The notes below the pieces were generated by a model. That model was not told the origin of the DNA and did not search any database. It saw only the letters and a program-made list of their open reading frames with translations. A DNA stretch of 64,000 nucleotides from Desulfovibrio subterraneus (GTDB lineage: Bacteria; Desulfobacterota; Desulfovibrionia; Desulfovibrionales; Desulfovibrionaceae), in assembly GCF_013340285.1 (NCBI RefSeq), contig NZ_BLVO01000016.1:361021-425020 (forward strand). Reading direction: 5' to 3'. Both the position numbers and the translations under genes were made by a program. This document shows positions 51,764-61,060 of the stretch, in pieces (position 1 is the first letter of the stretch; each line of letters begins with the position of its first letter).

Positions 51764-52699
51764 GTGAATCGAATTGACCGGCTGCTGGGCCTGATCATCT
51801 ATCTTCAGTCCAGGCGTTTCGCCACGGCGGCGGATATGGCCGATCACTTCGGCCTGAGCATTAGGACTATCTATCGTGACCTAAAGGCTCTGGGCGAGGT
51901 GGGGGTGCCTATTCTGGGCGAGGCAGGTGTGGGCTACTCGTTGATGAAGGGGTACAGCCTGCCGCCCGTGAACTTCACCAAGGCCGAGGCCTTGGCCCTG
52001 TCCACAGGCGGCCTGCTTCTTCAGCGCCACGCAACTTCGGACTTCCGCAAACATATGGATACGGCCTTGGAGAAGATCAGGGCCATTCTGCCTGCGTCCA
52101 ACCGGGCGGAGATCGACCGGATTGAAAACAGCATGGCTAGCGTCGCGGAAGCCATAGTCCCGAAGCAGGCCGACCTCTCGCTCATCCAGCTGGCTTTGGG
52201 CGCACAGCAGCTCCTGCGCTTCCGGTATCAGGGATACGGTAAAACCGAAGCCGAGGTACGCGAAGTCGAGCCGCGCGGACTGCTCTACTATCTCGGTCGC
52301 TGGCATCTCATTGCCTGGTGTCGACTACGGGATGATTATCGTGATTTTCGCACCGACCGGATGCGCGATCTGGAAGTCTTGGCCCAACGCTTTACCTCAG
52401 ACCGTGAGTTTGACTTGGCCGCCTATGTGCGCGAGCACATGCCCGCCCCGGCTCTGCGCGTTCGTGCACGGTTCGAGGCGGAAGCTCTGGACAGGGCCCG
52501 GCGTGAATGGTGGATGGGGCTGACCGAGGATCGGGCTGAAGGCTGCGAACTGACTCTGAACACTCCCGATCTCGATTCCGTCGCGTCCTGGCTGCTTTCC
52601 TTTGGCACATCCGTCACCGTACTCGAACCGCCTCGGCTTCGTTCGATGTTGGCTGAGCGCGCTGCTGCTGCGGCAGCCCATCATCGCCGTACGCCATGA
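51764..52699 (+). CDS. YafY-type transcriptional regulator (HTH + WYL)
   Basis: 311 aa from the GTG at 51764, preceded by GGGAGG. N-terminal HTH_11 (RIDRLLGLIIYLQSRRFATAADMADHFGLSIRTIYRDLKAL) and a WYL domain (LRFRYQGYGKTEAEVREVEPRGLLYYLGRWHLIAWCRLRDDYRDFRTDRM) as in YafY-type regulators. It is convergent with the MDR oxidoreductase gene. A likely binder of the paired palindromes at 53,748-53,804, as no other regulator is in this module. Confidence 0.9.
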   Translation: MNRIDRLLGLIIYLQSRRFATAADMADHFGLSIRTIYRDLKALGEVGVPILGEAGVGYSLMKGYSLPPVNFTKAEALALSTGGLLLQRHATSDFRKHMDTALEKIRAILPASNRAEIDRIENSMASVAEAIVPKQADLSLIQLALGAQQLLRFRYQGYGKTEAEVREVEPRGLLYYLGRWHLIAWCRLRDDYRDFRTDRMRDLEVLAQRFTSDREFDLAAYVREHMPAPALRVRARFEAEALDRARREWWMGLTEDRAEGCELTLNTPDLDSVASWLLSFGTSVTVLEPPRLRSMLAERAAAAAAHHRRTP

Positions 52700-52726
52700 A
52701 CGGTTTGCGCCTGAAGAGTTCTGTCA

Positions 52727-53698
52727 CTAGCGCGTGAAGACCGTCTTGCCCTGCATGCGTCCTTCAATCATATCCCTAAACCCTTCCTTGGCTCGTTCCA
52801 TCGGGAGGACGCTGCCTATTTCCGGGACGACACCCGCATCGACGACAAGTCGCATCAGGTCGCGCATCTCGTCCAAGGTGCCCATGATCGTCCCCCTGAT
52901 GGTCAGCTGGTTGACGATTACCGGCAGCAAGTCGGTGGTCACATGCCGCCCAGTGGTCACGCCCATAGTGACCACGACGCCTCCACGCCTGACGGAGCCA
53001 ACCGAGTGCGTCCAGGTGGACTCCCCCACACTGTCAAAGACCGCGTCCACCTTACGTGGCAAGGTTTCGCCGGACAGAAATCCTCGGTGCGCCCCCAATC
53101 TTGCGGCAAGGTCCAGCCCCTGAGCGGTGCGGCTGGTGACCCAGACCTCCATACCCGCGGCGCGGCCAAGCTGAATCAAGGCCGTGGACACTCCGCCCGA
53201 TGCCCCTTGGACCAACATGACCTGGCCCGGACGCAATCCGGAACAGGTTACCAGCATGCGGTAGGCCGTGAGCCAGGCCGTGCCCAGGACAGAGGCGTGG
53301 AGGGGGGACAGTTCGTCCGGCAGCGGCAGCGCATTGCGCCTGGGCACGACCACATGGTCGGCGAACGTTCCCTGTACCTTTTCACTCAGCACGTGCCAGT
53401 GTGGGTCAAGGGTCTCGTCGCCGGTGCGGTCAGAGCCGGTGATCAGCGGATAGATTGCCACCGGGGTGCCGTCGTCGAGCACGCCTGAAGCGTCGTTGCC
53501 CAGAATCATGGGGAAGGGAATGGGACTGTCCTGTCCGGTGACCCCGCGTAGTGTGAAGATGTCGTGCCGGTTCAGGCTGGCGTGGGTGATACGCACCCGA
53601 ACCCATCCTTCGGGCGTTTCCGGCTCGGGGCGCTCCCCTACCACCAGGGCTGCCAGCGGGTTCTCGTCGTCGGGCTTTTCACAATAGACTGCAAACAT
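52727..53698 (-). CDS. Zinc-independent MDR oxidoreductase / quinone reductase-like
   Basis: 323 aa. GroES-like N-terminus (WVRVRITHASLNRHDIFTLRGV) and NAD(P)-binding Rossmann domain with QGASGGVSTALIQLGRAAGMEVWVTSR. The Cys/His pattern of catalytic and structural zinc sites is absent, pointing to the quinone oxidoreductase branch. AGGAG precedes the ATG. It is divergent from the NTF2-like gene across a gap with two operator-like palindromes. Confidence 0.88.
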   Translation of the reverse strand: MFAVYCEKPDDENPLAALVVGERPEPETPEGWVRVRITHASLNRHDIFTLRGVTGQDSPIPFPMILGNDASGVLDDGTPVAIYPLITGSDRTGDETLDPHWHVLSEKVQGTFADHVVVPRRNALPLPDELSPLHASVLGTAWLTAYRMLVTCSGLRPGQVMLVQGASGGVSTALIQLGRAAGMEVWVTSRTAQGLDLAARLGAHRGFLSGETLPRKVDAVFDSVGESTWTHSVGSVRRGGVVVTMGVTTGRHVTTDLLPVIVNQLTIRGTIMGTLDEMRDLMRLVVDAGVVPEIGSVLPMERAKEGFRDMIEGRMQGKTVFTR

Positions 53699-53747
53699 GG
53701 TGTTCTCCTATGCTGGTTGATCGAATGGCTCATGGTGCGCCTTGCCC

Positions 53748-53804
53748 CTGACAACTGTGTGTCAGCATGCCTGCCGGATTTCCCTGCTGACACACTATTG
53801 TCAG
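53748..53804. promoter_or_regulatory. Twin 18-bp palindromic operators
   Basis: Two palindromes with identical arms: CTGACA-N6-TGTCAG at 53748-53765 and at 53787-53804. Their centres are 39 bp apart, close to four helical turns. They lie in the 170-bp divergent gap between the MDR oxidoreductase and NTF2-like genes, so one dimeric regulator could control both. Confidence 0.75.
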
Positions 53805-53868
53805 TGGGAGCCTATAGACAGGGGCCATGGGACCACTGAAGCCACCCGTAACCACAAGGAGAATAGCC

Positions 53869-54201
53869 ATGTCACTGAATCTGCCCGTCGTGATCGGAAC
53901 CTATTTCGAGGGCGCCAATGGATTGAATGCTGATGTCTTGCTGCCGTGCTTTACGCCCGAAGCCGTGGTCGATGATGAAGAAAGACGCCACATAGGGCAC
54001 GCGGCTATCCGTGTCTGGATGGAGGAGAGCTTCACCCGCTACCGTCCGGTCCATAACCTGCGCGCATCAAAGCAGGATGGCCCCGTGGTGTCGGTGGTCT
54101 CCACCGTGTCCGGCGATTTCCCGGGCAGCCCGGTGGATCTGCTGCACAAATTTACCCTGGAAGGAGACCTCATCGTCCGGCTGGCCATCACCCTGGCGTA
54201 G
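53869..54201 (+). CDS. NTF2/SnoaL-like protein
   Basis: 110 aa from the ATG at 53869, with AAGGAG upstream. Fits the SnoaL-like fold: IGTYFEGANGLNADVLLPCFTPEAVVDDEERRHIGHAAIRVWMEE, then strands ending HKFTLEGDLIVRLAITLA. Small soluble protein that may bind a hydrophobic ligand or have isomerase-type activity. Divergently arranged with the MDR gene under shared operators. Confidence 0.82.
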   Translation: MSLNLPVVIGTYFEGANGLNADVLLPCFTPEAVVDDEERRHIGHAAIRVWMEESFTRYRPVHNLRASKQDGPVVSVVSTVSGDFPGSPVDLLHKFTLEGDLIVRLAITLA

Positions 54202-54321
54202 AGATCCCGTCGGTTGTCCTTGCCCAAGAGGAGAGTTGTCCTTGGAGAGCTGGAACAGTGGCCTGATTTTGAGGGTGGAGAAGGTCTTGAAGCTTCACGT
54301 TGATTTTTTGCTGCAGATTGG

Positions 54322-54420
54322 CCCCGCATGGCATTCAAGCGGACATGGTTCAATCCCGTTCAGCTCCACCACGCAAACACAAGCGGCTATATCGAAAGAC
54401 ATGGCCGCTTTTTTGTTGTT
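54322..54420 (+). repeat. tRNA-Ala att-type repeat, copy H
   Basis: tRNA-Ala 3' half at 54328-54371 (ATGGCATTCAAGCGG, one base lost in the T arm, GCTCCACCA) followed by the GAAA-loop terminator at 54382-54418. The upstream block is missing, and only the tRNA and terminator are kept. It is the last copy in the window. Confidence 0.85.
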
Positions 54421-54725
54421 ACCAATGTTCTTTCAATGCTGTGACAGCTGCTCTGCATAACGAACGGAACCCCGGATGGTGTATATCCGTTACATGCTGG
54501 CTGCGCGTGAAGGTGGTCCAATTGTGATGGTTCTGAAGATGAAACATCGGTTAATAAAATGTTTGCATTCGTCGTGAATTATCTGGTTTTCAAATCCAAT
54601 ATTGTCTTTTCATTGACATTGATGATTGCCCCAAAATCGTTTGCGAAAACACATTCTATACAGTAAGGCATGTTTTTATTGTCAGGTTAAAGGGCTTGTT
54701 GAATACAATAGAAGGGTGTTTGTAG
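54421..54725. other. Intergenic stretch, about 305 bp
   Basis: No gene or RNA recognised. AT-rich from 54,540, consistent with promoter DNA for the lipoprotein pair. Confidence 0.35.
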
Positions 54726-55730
54726 ATGGATATATTGTCTTTTCGTATTGTTTCGGTCAGGTCGGGAGTGCTGTTTTTTTTGCTATTGTTTATGATGACC
54801 GGTTGCGCAGGACGCAGTGCCGACTATAAGGAAGCGACAGGGAATCATCAGTTTGGAAATGTGGCTTTTTCTCTCCCCGCAGCCTACCAGCTCAGTTCAA
54901 AACGCGTTGTGATTCAAGGAATGTTGGTGGAGGAGTTCCCCCTTGGCGACAAGACAGATGGTTCGGGTATTGATGCCGTGCTCAAGGTGTGTTTTTCCAG
55001 CATTTCATTAGTACAGGCTCTGGTTAGTGAAAAAGGGTTTAATAATAATATAAAGGACGTTTCCGAAGAGTTTGGCGTCCCGGCGCGGTGGATGCTCAGC
55101 AGTGTCCTTCAGGGTGAAGAGGAATTGATCATTTCCATTCACATTGTGCAGGAAAGCAATGTCTATTTGGTGTTAATCAAGGCTGATGCGGATCTCGACA
55201 TAGATGGCGTGCAGAACAGCGCAAAGCTGCTCCACTCTCTATACAGGCCCGAAGCGGGCGAAGGTACCAAGGATTTTGCCATTACGAATGGATTTTTCAG
55301 GGGATTGCTTTCCACGTCAATTCCATTCACCTATGAGGTGACCTACCGTTCTCAGCTTTCCTCTGACTATATTCTCATTGATTACGGTGGAAAGCTGAAA
55401 CACTTCCAGCTTCCCCTTCCAACGGCCATGAGTGCTGTTCTTCATATTCACCCTGCTGCGTATTTTTTATTGCCAGATGAAGAGCGTAATCATGAATATG
55501 AGATTGACGGTATAAAGGGATATGAGGTGGTCGTTGAAGATCAGGGTCTGTTTGTAACAATGGGCATGGGCGACAGGTCCATATTCGAATGGTGGGGCAA
55601 AGTGCCATCGCCGGCCGGAGAAGGGGAATTAACGCTCAAGATAGTATCTGCTTCAACCGATTCTAAAGCGTACGATAGCAATCTTAAGGTCTGGGATCAT
55701 TTGCTCAAGACCATTACCGTGAGGCGCTAG
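54726..55730 (+). CDS. Predicted Tli4-like immunity lipoprotein, first of two
   Basis: 334 aa. Signal peptide with lipobox MTGC (Cys27), so a lipid-anchored periplasmic protein. The C-terminal third (IDGIKGYEVVVEDQGLFVTMGMGD...FEWWGKVPSPAGEGELTLKIVSAS...VWDHLLKTI) has the strand pattern and final W-D-x-hydrophobic-L helix of T6SS phospholipase immunity proteins (Tli4). No T6SS effector or VgrG gene is nearby. It is followed after 2 bp by a second gene of the same type. Family call is by pattern and moderate. Confidence 0.5.
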   Translation: MDILSFRIVSVRSGVLFFLLLFMMTGCAGRSADYKEATGNHQFGNVAFSLPAAYQLSSKRVVIQGMLVEEFPLGDKTDGSGIDAVLKVCFSSISLVQALVSEKGFNNNIKDVSEEFGVPARWMLSSVLQGEEELIISIHIVQESNVYLVLIKADADLDIDGVQNSAKLLHSLYRPEAGEGTKDFAITNGFFRGLLSTSIPFTYEVTYRSQLSSDYILIDYGGKLKHFQLPLPTAMSAVLHIHPAAYFLLPDEERNHEYEIDGIKGYEVVVEDQGLFVTMGMGDRSIFEWWGKVPSPAGEGELTLKIVSASTDSKAYDSNLKVWDHLLKTITVRR

Positions 55731-55732
55731 CC

Positions 55733-56650
55733 ATGGTCGTTCGCTTTGTTGTTCTTTCTCTGTTTCTGGCACTGGCTGGCGGATGTGGCCGCACATACAA
55801 GGTGCAGGATTACAACCCCGTAGAGTTTGGCGTGTACAGCATGGACGTGCCGACCTCGCTTACTACCCGGGTTATGTACACAAGGATAAACGATGCCATC
55901 TTGCGCGAGCTGCCCAAGTCGAAGATTGATTCCTCGTCAACGGCGAGGGGGATAGCAGCGAAAAAGCTGTTTTTGACATGCAATGATGCGTCCAAGTGCA
56001 GGTTGATGGTGCCGGACGAGCTGCCCATGGATACGATGACAGCAAGAGTGGGGCTGCCTGCGAATATGAGTATTGTAGCTGAAGGAGACCTGTTCTGGGG
56101 CGCAGCCTTTGAAACAGATTTAGGATATATATGGCTGAACTATCTCAAGCCCGTATCTACGGATACGTTCATTTCCGATATTATGCTGGCGCAAAGAAAC
56201 TACAAACCAGCGACTGTTGGTTCATACCGAACACGCTATGGCGCCCTAGAGCAGGCCGGGGACATAACGCATTGGCAAACAGTGGTGCAGGGGAAAGACA
56301 GTTCCGGCTCCCTTGAGCTATCAGTCTACTACGCGAAAGAACCTTTGAATTCAGACAAGCACATGATTGATTTGAAAACCGGAACCTCTACCCACGAGAA
56401 ATTTGGGCACAAGGCTGAATATACCAGGAAGCGGAAGGTCTGCGGTTTTGAAGGTACCGAATGGATGGCTGAGGGGATTCTGCCGAATATCCGGTATTAT
56501 GAATGGTTCTTTGAGGGAGATATGCCGGATGTGGGAAGGGTTCATCTGGACGTGTCTCTGAAAGGCTCTCTTTCCAGGGATGAAGGCTGGCATGAGGCCG
56601 TTTGGAATTTCGTCCTGAATTCCATGAGATTGCAGGCTGCGCACCAATAA
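55733..56650 (+). CDS. Predicted Tli4-like immunity lipoprotein, second of two
   Basis: 305 aa. N-terminus MVVRFVVLSLFLALAGGCGRT is a signal peptide with a probable lipobox (Cys18). The C-terminal part RKRKVCGFEGTEWMAEGILPNIRYYEWFFEGDMPDVGRVHLDVSL...EAVWNFVLNSMRL fits the Tli4 C-terminal domain better than its neighbour does. It starts 2 bp after the preceding stop, so the two are one operon. Orphan immunity to type VI lipase effectors from competitors is a reasonable inference. Confidence 0.55.
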   Translation: MVVRFVVLSLFLALAGGCGRTYKVQDYNPVEFGVYSMDVPTSLTTRVMYTRINDAILRELPKSKIDSSSTARGIAAKKLFLTCNDASKCRLMVPDELPMDTMTARVGLPANMSIVAEGDLFWGAAFETDLGYIWLNYLKPVSTDTFISDIMLAQRNYKPATVGSYRTRYGALEQAGDITHWQTVVQGKDSSGSLELSVYYAKEPLNSDKHMIDLKTGTSTHEKFGHKAEYTRKRKVCGFEGTEWMAEGILPNIRYYEWFFEGDMPDVGRVHLDVSLKGSLSRDEGWHEAVWNFVLNSMRLQAAHQ

Positions 56651-56834
56651 TGCCTGGCTTGTTCGTGTGCAAGGTTAGAAGCAGTATTCAAACAGGGAGA
56701 CCCTGTAGAATGTCTGGGTGTAGTGGTATAGTCGGCAGGCTGTTAAGGCATTATTGTTCCGGTCTTCGTCCATAGCTCCGTGCCTCGTTTGAGCCAGGAA
56801 GACGTTGTCCGCGTCCGCTATGGGCGACCCAGTA

Positions 56835-59033
56835 TCAGGCCGTGCCGTTCCATGAAGAGATGATGTAGCGGTCGAGCCGCAGGGCAAGGTCAGGGGTTTC
56901 CTGTTCCATAAGAAGCCTTGCCTGAGCGGTGAGCATAACCGTACGGCATGGGCCGTCAGCCACAATGTGTTCCCGTGCGACGAAGGGGGCAAAGGCCGCC
57001 TGCGGTACCAGCACATCGCCTGCACGAAGGTGGGCCAATCGGGCGCCTCCGTCCAAATCCGTGGCCGTTGCAGAGCCCCATACAAGCATCTGCAGTCCCT
57101 GCTGGGCTTCCCCTTTCAGTACAAGGGGCGTTTCGCCTTCGTAGTGGCATTCCTGCAGCCACGGACGCAGGTTTTCCACAAGTTCCTCAAAGAGAACCTG
57201 CCGGTCCAGATGCGCCATCATATCATCAACGGATTGTTCGAACAGCATATCCTCGGCGTTTGCCTGTTGCGCCGTCCGCTCTGCATATTCGGTCAAAATG
57301 ATTTCTTCGCACGCTTCCATTCCCCGGTCGAGATCCTGTGCGGTCACCAGAGTATTGAAGCTCCCTGCCGGCAGAATCCGTTGAAGCATGTTCATGAAAC
57401 GCGGAGAAGTCTCGGTAAGTACAATGCGTACATGCTCCGCATGGGCCGAGGCAATGAAACGCTGGAAGGCGTTTGCGGCGGATATGTCAAATCCTGAAAC
57501 CCCTTTGAAATCCAGAAGGATGCACCATGGCTGCGGGGTTTTGCGCAGCTCCTGCTTCAGGGTTTCTACCAGAAGGGAGGCAGAGCCGAAAAACAGGTAG
57601 CCGTTTAATGTATACCCACGGATGTGTTCCCCATGCTGCTGGAGAATTGTCCGCTGGGGAATGGAACGGTTTATCCTGCTGTGAAGGGTGAGGCCGGTAA
57701 AGTTGCCGTGGATGATGTCCACCCTACTTAAACGGATTATGAACAGCACCACCGTGATGACGAGACCGACTGCAACGCCTTCAAGAAATCCCGAAAAGCA
57801 GATGACGAGAAATATGACGCCGAGAACAAGGTAGTCGGAAAGGGGAAGTCGGCGACGGGTGGCCCGGAGCCAGCTGTCCATTATGTCTATGCCCAAAAAG
57901 ACCAGCAGCCCTCCCAAAACCGGCAGAGGGAAGTACTCAAGCACACTGCCGCCCATGAAAAGCACCGCGGCGATAACGCCCGCAGTGATCAGGCCCGCAA
58001 GGCGGGTGTAAGCCCCGCTGGAACTGCATAAGAGCGAGAGCGAAAGCGTGTGCGAACCGGGGGCGCTTCCGCCAAGGCCGCCCAGTGTATTGGCAAGCCC
58101 GGCGTTGCGAAATTCGCGGTCAAAATCGATATCCGTGCCGCTTCCAAGCTCCAGACCGCTTATGTTCAACAACAGTCCCATCATGGTTACGAGCATCACG
58201 GTGATCATGATGGGGGTCTGGTCAAACACGACATCCCAGCGCACAGCCTGCAGATCGGAAAGGGAGAAGGCGGGCCAGAGGCCCGAGGAGGGAACGCCTG
58301 AAAGAAGGATGCCTTCCGCGCGGGCATCTATCAGGGATATGCCGAGGACGTGAAAGGCCACGTAGTAGGCTGCTGTGACCATCACAATGGAGCAGGGCAG
58401 AATCAGAAAGTGCGACCATCGTTTGAGCACCAGCCATAGCGAAATGGCATACAGGGCTCCGGGGCTCCACTTCCAGATGTGCATGCCTTCAAACAGCATC
58501 GGCAGGGTGTCAATATCCGGCGAAATGGAGCTCATTACGGAAATGCCGCCTTTGACAAGCATCCAGCCGCCGCCGGCGAGAAATCCGCCTACAACCGGAT
58601 AGGGCATGAAGCGGAAATATCTGGTGAGCCGGAATTGTCCTATGGCTACCAGCGCAATGCCCGTGGCAAGGGTGGCAATGCTCATTGCGGCGAGCATGGT
58701 GGCAAATGTGGCGTTGGGGTCCGACATGCCCATTGCAGCTGCCACGGGCACGCCCATGGTGGCCAGAACGGCCACGGGTGCGTCTTGCGGTGTCGATATG
58801 GCTGCACGGAAGGAGCTGGAAAGAGCCAGAAAGCCGCACAGGGAGGCAGCTCCGAAAAGAGTGAGCCCTGCACCGCGGGTTGCCAGCGGGGCCAACGGTC
58901 CGGAAAAGATCATGGCGGCAAAGGAAACGCCTATCACGACAAGCAGTACGCCGATGACAAGCCCGAGGGCCAGAGCGGGAACCATTTTGGGCGACGTGGC
59001 GTCTTCGGCGAGCTCTTTGAAAAGGCTTTTCAT
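56835..59033 (-). CDS. SulP-family anion transporter with STAS and C-terminal cNMP-like domain
   Basis: 732 aa. About the first 430 residues carry ten or more membrane helices with SulP motifs (NTLGGLGGSAPGSHTLSLSLL, GLLVFLGIDIMDSW). A STAS domain follows at ~450-570 (HGEHIRGYTLNGYLFFGSASLLVETLK...ILLDFKGVSGFDISAANAF) and a C-terminal region of ~130 residues that looks like a cyclic-nucleotide-binding beta roll (LRAGDVLVPQAAFAPFVAREHIVADGPC). GGAGG precedes the ATG. Sulfate or bicarbonate transport is possible; the extra domain suggests allosteric control. Confidence 0.82.
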   Translation of the reverse strand: MKSLFKELAEDATSPKMVPALALGLVIGVLLVVIGVSFAAMIFSGPLAPLATRGAGLTLFGAASLCGFLALSSSFRAAISTPQDAPVAVLATMGVPVAAAMGMSDPNATFATMLAAMSIATLATGIALVAIGQFRLTRYFRFMPYPVVGGFLAGGGWMLVKGGISVMSSISPDIDTLPMLFEGMHIWKWSPGALYAISLWLVLKRWSHFLILPCSIVMVTAAYYVAFHVLGISLIDARAEGILLSGVPSSGLWPAFSLSDLQAVRWDVVFDQTPIMITVMLVTMMGLLLNISGLELGSGTDIDFDREFRNAGLANTLGGLGGSAPGSHTLSLSLLCSSSGAYTRLAGLITAGVIAAVLFMGGSVLEYFPLPVLGGLLVFLGIDIMDSWLRATRRRLPLSDYLVLGVIFLVICFSGFLEGVAVGLVITVVLFIIRLSRVDIIHGNFTGLTLHSRINRSIPQRTILQQHGEHIRGYTLNGYLFFGSASLLVETLKQELRKTPQPWCILLDFKGVSGFDISAANAFQRFIASAHAEHVRIVLTETSPRFMNMLQRILPAGSFNTLVTAQDLDRGMEACEEIILTEYAERTAQQANAEDMLFEQSVDDMMAHLDRQVLFEELVENLRPWLQECHYEGETPLVLKGEAQQGLQMLVWGSATATDLDGGARLAHLRAGDVLVPQAAFAPFVAREHIVADGPCRTVMLTAQARLLMEQETPDLALRLDRYIISSWNGTA

Positions 59034-59595
59034 GCAACTTCCTCCGGCGCCGCTTCTCGTGTCAGGTCTGGCGGCAAGTTGCTTGCTTTATAAGGAGAAT
59101 TGTCACAAACAGCAATGGATCAAATGCGTTTGAGGCATGAGCTTTTCCTGCGGCGGATTATGGTGTGCCACATGGCAGGGGGAAGAAGGCAGGCACACTC
59201 TTTCCGGGATATTTCAAATGCGATCGCACAGCGCGGCAAGTAAGCGGGAGACGTCCCTCTGTACTGTTTTTTCGCTGTGGCGGGTATTAAAGAGCTGCAA
59301 GCCATTATTGAGGCAGCTCGGGAAAGCGGGGCATAGGTAAGCATGCGCGGTATTGTTGAAAACACTGTTTTACACGGGCCGACGTTGTGGGGTAATCGGA
59401 GCTGTTTTGCGTACACGGCCGGAACAGGCAGGTGAACCTGACGCTGTGCATGGCAAGCATTTTCATTCCTTTATTCTCAGTCTGGTCAGGCGAAAAGCGG
59501 GATCAGCCGGTGTGCGATAGCGTACGTGTTGTGGTGTTCATCCGGAAGGGTCAGATTTGTTTGAATGTCAGCTATATAATACCAAGGTGACGTTG
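59034..59595. other. Intergenic stretch, about 560 bp
   Basis: Divergent gap between the SulP gene and the RsbW-like fusion. Open frames here lack ribosome sites and family features. No RNA or repeat seen. Confidence 0.4.
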
Positions 59596-61059
59596 ATGAA
59601 GAGCAAAAAAATATTCGGAATGCAGCTCCCTGAGAATGTAGAGAATATATCAGTAGCTTGCAGCGCAGCCCGCGAAAGCGCGAGGGTGAGAGGATTTTCA
59701 CCGAAAGATGTGCAGACGTTTTGCCTTGTTGTGGAGGAAGCTCTGACCAACTCGATCGAGATGGGGTTTGGGGGAGCGGATGATGAAGTTGATATTACAT
59801 TTTATACTATAACGTCAGGAATCGGGGTCAAAATTCGCAGCTTTTGCCTGCCTCTGGAGCCGGAAAAGCTGCCTCAGTATAATTCCCAAAGAGTGTCAAA
59901 GTACAATGACACAACAGGATTAAGCTACCATCTCGTAAAAAATATGTCGGACAATTTCCGTGTTTATGTTGGTGAAGACGGAGCCAGGGAACTGTATTTT
60001 GAAAAGTATATTCCAGAACAAAAAGTTCAGGATACAGGCGCCAGAAAAAAAGTTCTGCGAGTTAACACAGAACATATAAAAAGATTTGCAGTGCCTGAAG
60101 ACGCAGAAAATATTTCCCGTCTTGTTTTAAGGTCGCATGATGCAGTCTTGTTCGGTGAGAGTATATACTATCCAGATATGGTTCGGGAAATGCTCGCTGA
60201 AAAGAAAATGGTTTCAGTAGTTTCCGAGGCTGAATGTGGAGAGCTGATAGCCCACTTTGCTCTTTTGAAGGATATTTCAGGAGATCGGGTGGAGGAGTTG
60301 ACCTATGTGGTGAGTGATAAAAATTATAAAAGCCGCGATGCTGCAAAACTGCCTGCAATACTGGTTGAAGATGCCAAGTGTCGCGGGGTGTACGCTATCA
60401 ATTCGTATGTCGTGACCAATCATGTATACGCGCAAAAAGGGTGTCTGGCTGATGGGTTTTCGGAAAACGCCTTGTATCTTGCGCTGAATACGGCTTCTCG
60501 CCATACGCAGAATGAAGAGTCCGAATCTCATAGAATAGGAACTCTTGGTTTTGTGAGATATCTTGGGGAAATGAGCCCTGCCCCCTTGTTCCTTCCGCCC
60601 CGCCATCGGGAAATGATTCTGGATATTTACGCAAACATGGCAATTGAGCCACCGGTTGCTGAAGGTACTGCCGGTAGTGGTTCAATGGGCGGGTCTTCGC
60701 ACATCGTGACGGATGTGGGATTCACGGAAGGCTGGATGTTAATCGTGGTAAAGGAATACGGCCCTGATACTCTTTCGCATCTGAAGAGTGAGGTTTACAA
60801 GGCTGTCGTTCAAGGGATTCCATCCATCCAGCTCGGGCTCCCTCTCTCAAACTCGATGACTTTGGAAATGTGCAGCGAATTTGAGTCTATGGGATTCTTC
60901 TTTGCCGGTGTGTCATCAGGGTACAACTGCAGTGAAAATCTGATGCTGCAGTATTTGAACGGTGTTGAGCCAGGTTTTGAATCGGTACATACTTTCTCTG
61001 ATTTTGCGAAAAAACTGAAAGAGTATGTTGCTGGATGCTGGGAAGACAGGGCCGTTTAG
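59596..61059 (+). CDS. RsbW-type ATPase fused to acetyltransferase-like domains
   Basis: 487 aa from the ATG at 59596 (AGGTGA upstream). Residues ~1-140 are a GHKL ATPase of the RsbW/anti-sigma type (FCLVVEEALTNSIEMGF as N box, TGLSYHLVKNMSDNFRV). The rest has GNAT-like stretches (FAVPEDAENISRLVLRSHDAVLFGESIYYP, ELTYVVSDKNYKSRDAAKLPAILVEDAKCRGVYAINSYV). This domain pair resembles regulatory proteins of delta-proteobacteria of unknown target. It converges on the SMR gene, 1 bp apart. Confidence 0.72.
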   Translation: MKSKKIFGMQLPENVENISVACSAARESARVRGFSPKDVQTFCLVVEEALTNSIEMGFGGADDEVDITFYTITSGIGVKIRSFCLPLEPEKLPQYNSQRVSKYNDTTGLSYHLVKNMSDNFRVYVGEDGARELYFEKYIPEQKVQDTGARKKVLRVNTEHIKRFAVPEDAENISRLVLRSHDAVLFGESIYYPDMVREMLAEKKMVSVVSEAECGELIAHFALLKDISGDRVEELTYVVSDKNYKSRDAAKLPAILVEDAKCRGVYAINSYVVTNHVYAQKGCLADGFSENALYLALNTASRHTQNEESESHRIGTLGFVRYLGEMSPAPLFLPPRHREMILDIYANMAIEPPVAEGTAGSGSMGGSSHIVTDVGFTEGWMLIVVKEYGPDTLSHLKSEVYKAVVQGIPSIQLGLPLSNSMTLEMCSEFESMGFFFAGVSSGYNCSENLMLQYLNGVEPGFESVHTFSDFAKKLKEYVAGCWEDRAV

Positions 61060-61060
61060 A

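Noticed and set aside
23030-54420. Integron cassette array
   Set aside because: No IntI-type integrase, no attC-like hairpins and modules of several genes with their own promoters. The repeats are tRNA-derived.
59120-59416. A 98-aa minus-strand gene upstream of the SulP gene
   Set aside because: No ribosome site or family pattern, and the composition is not protein-like.
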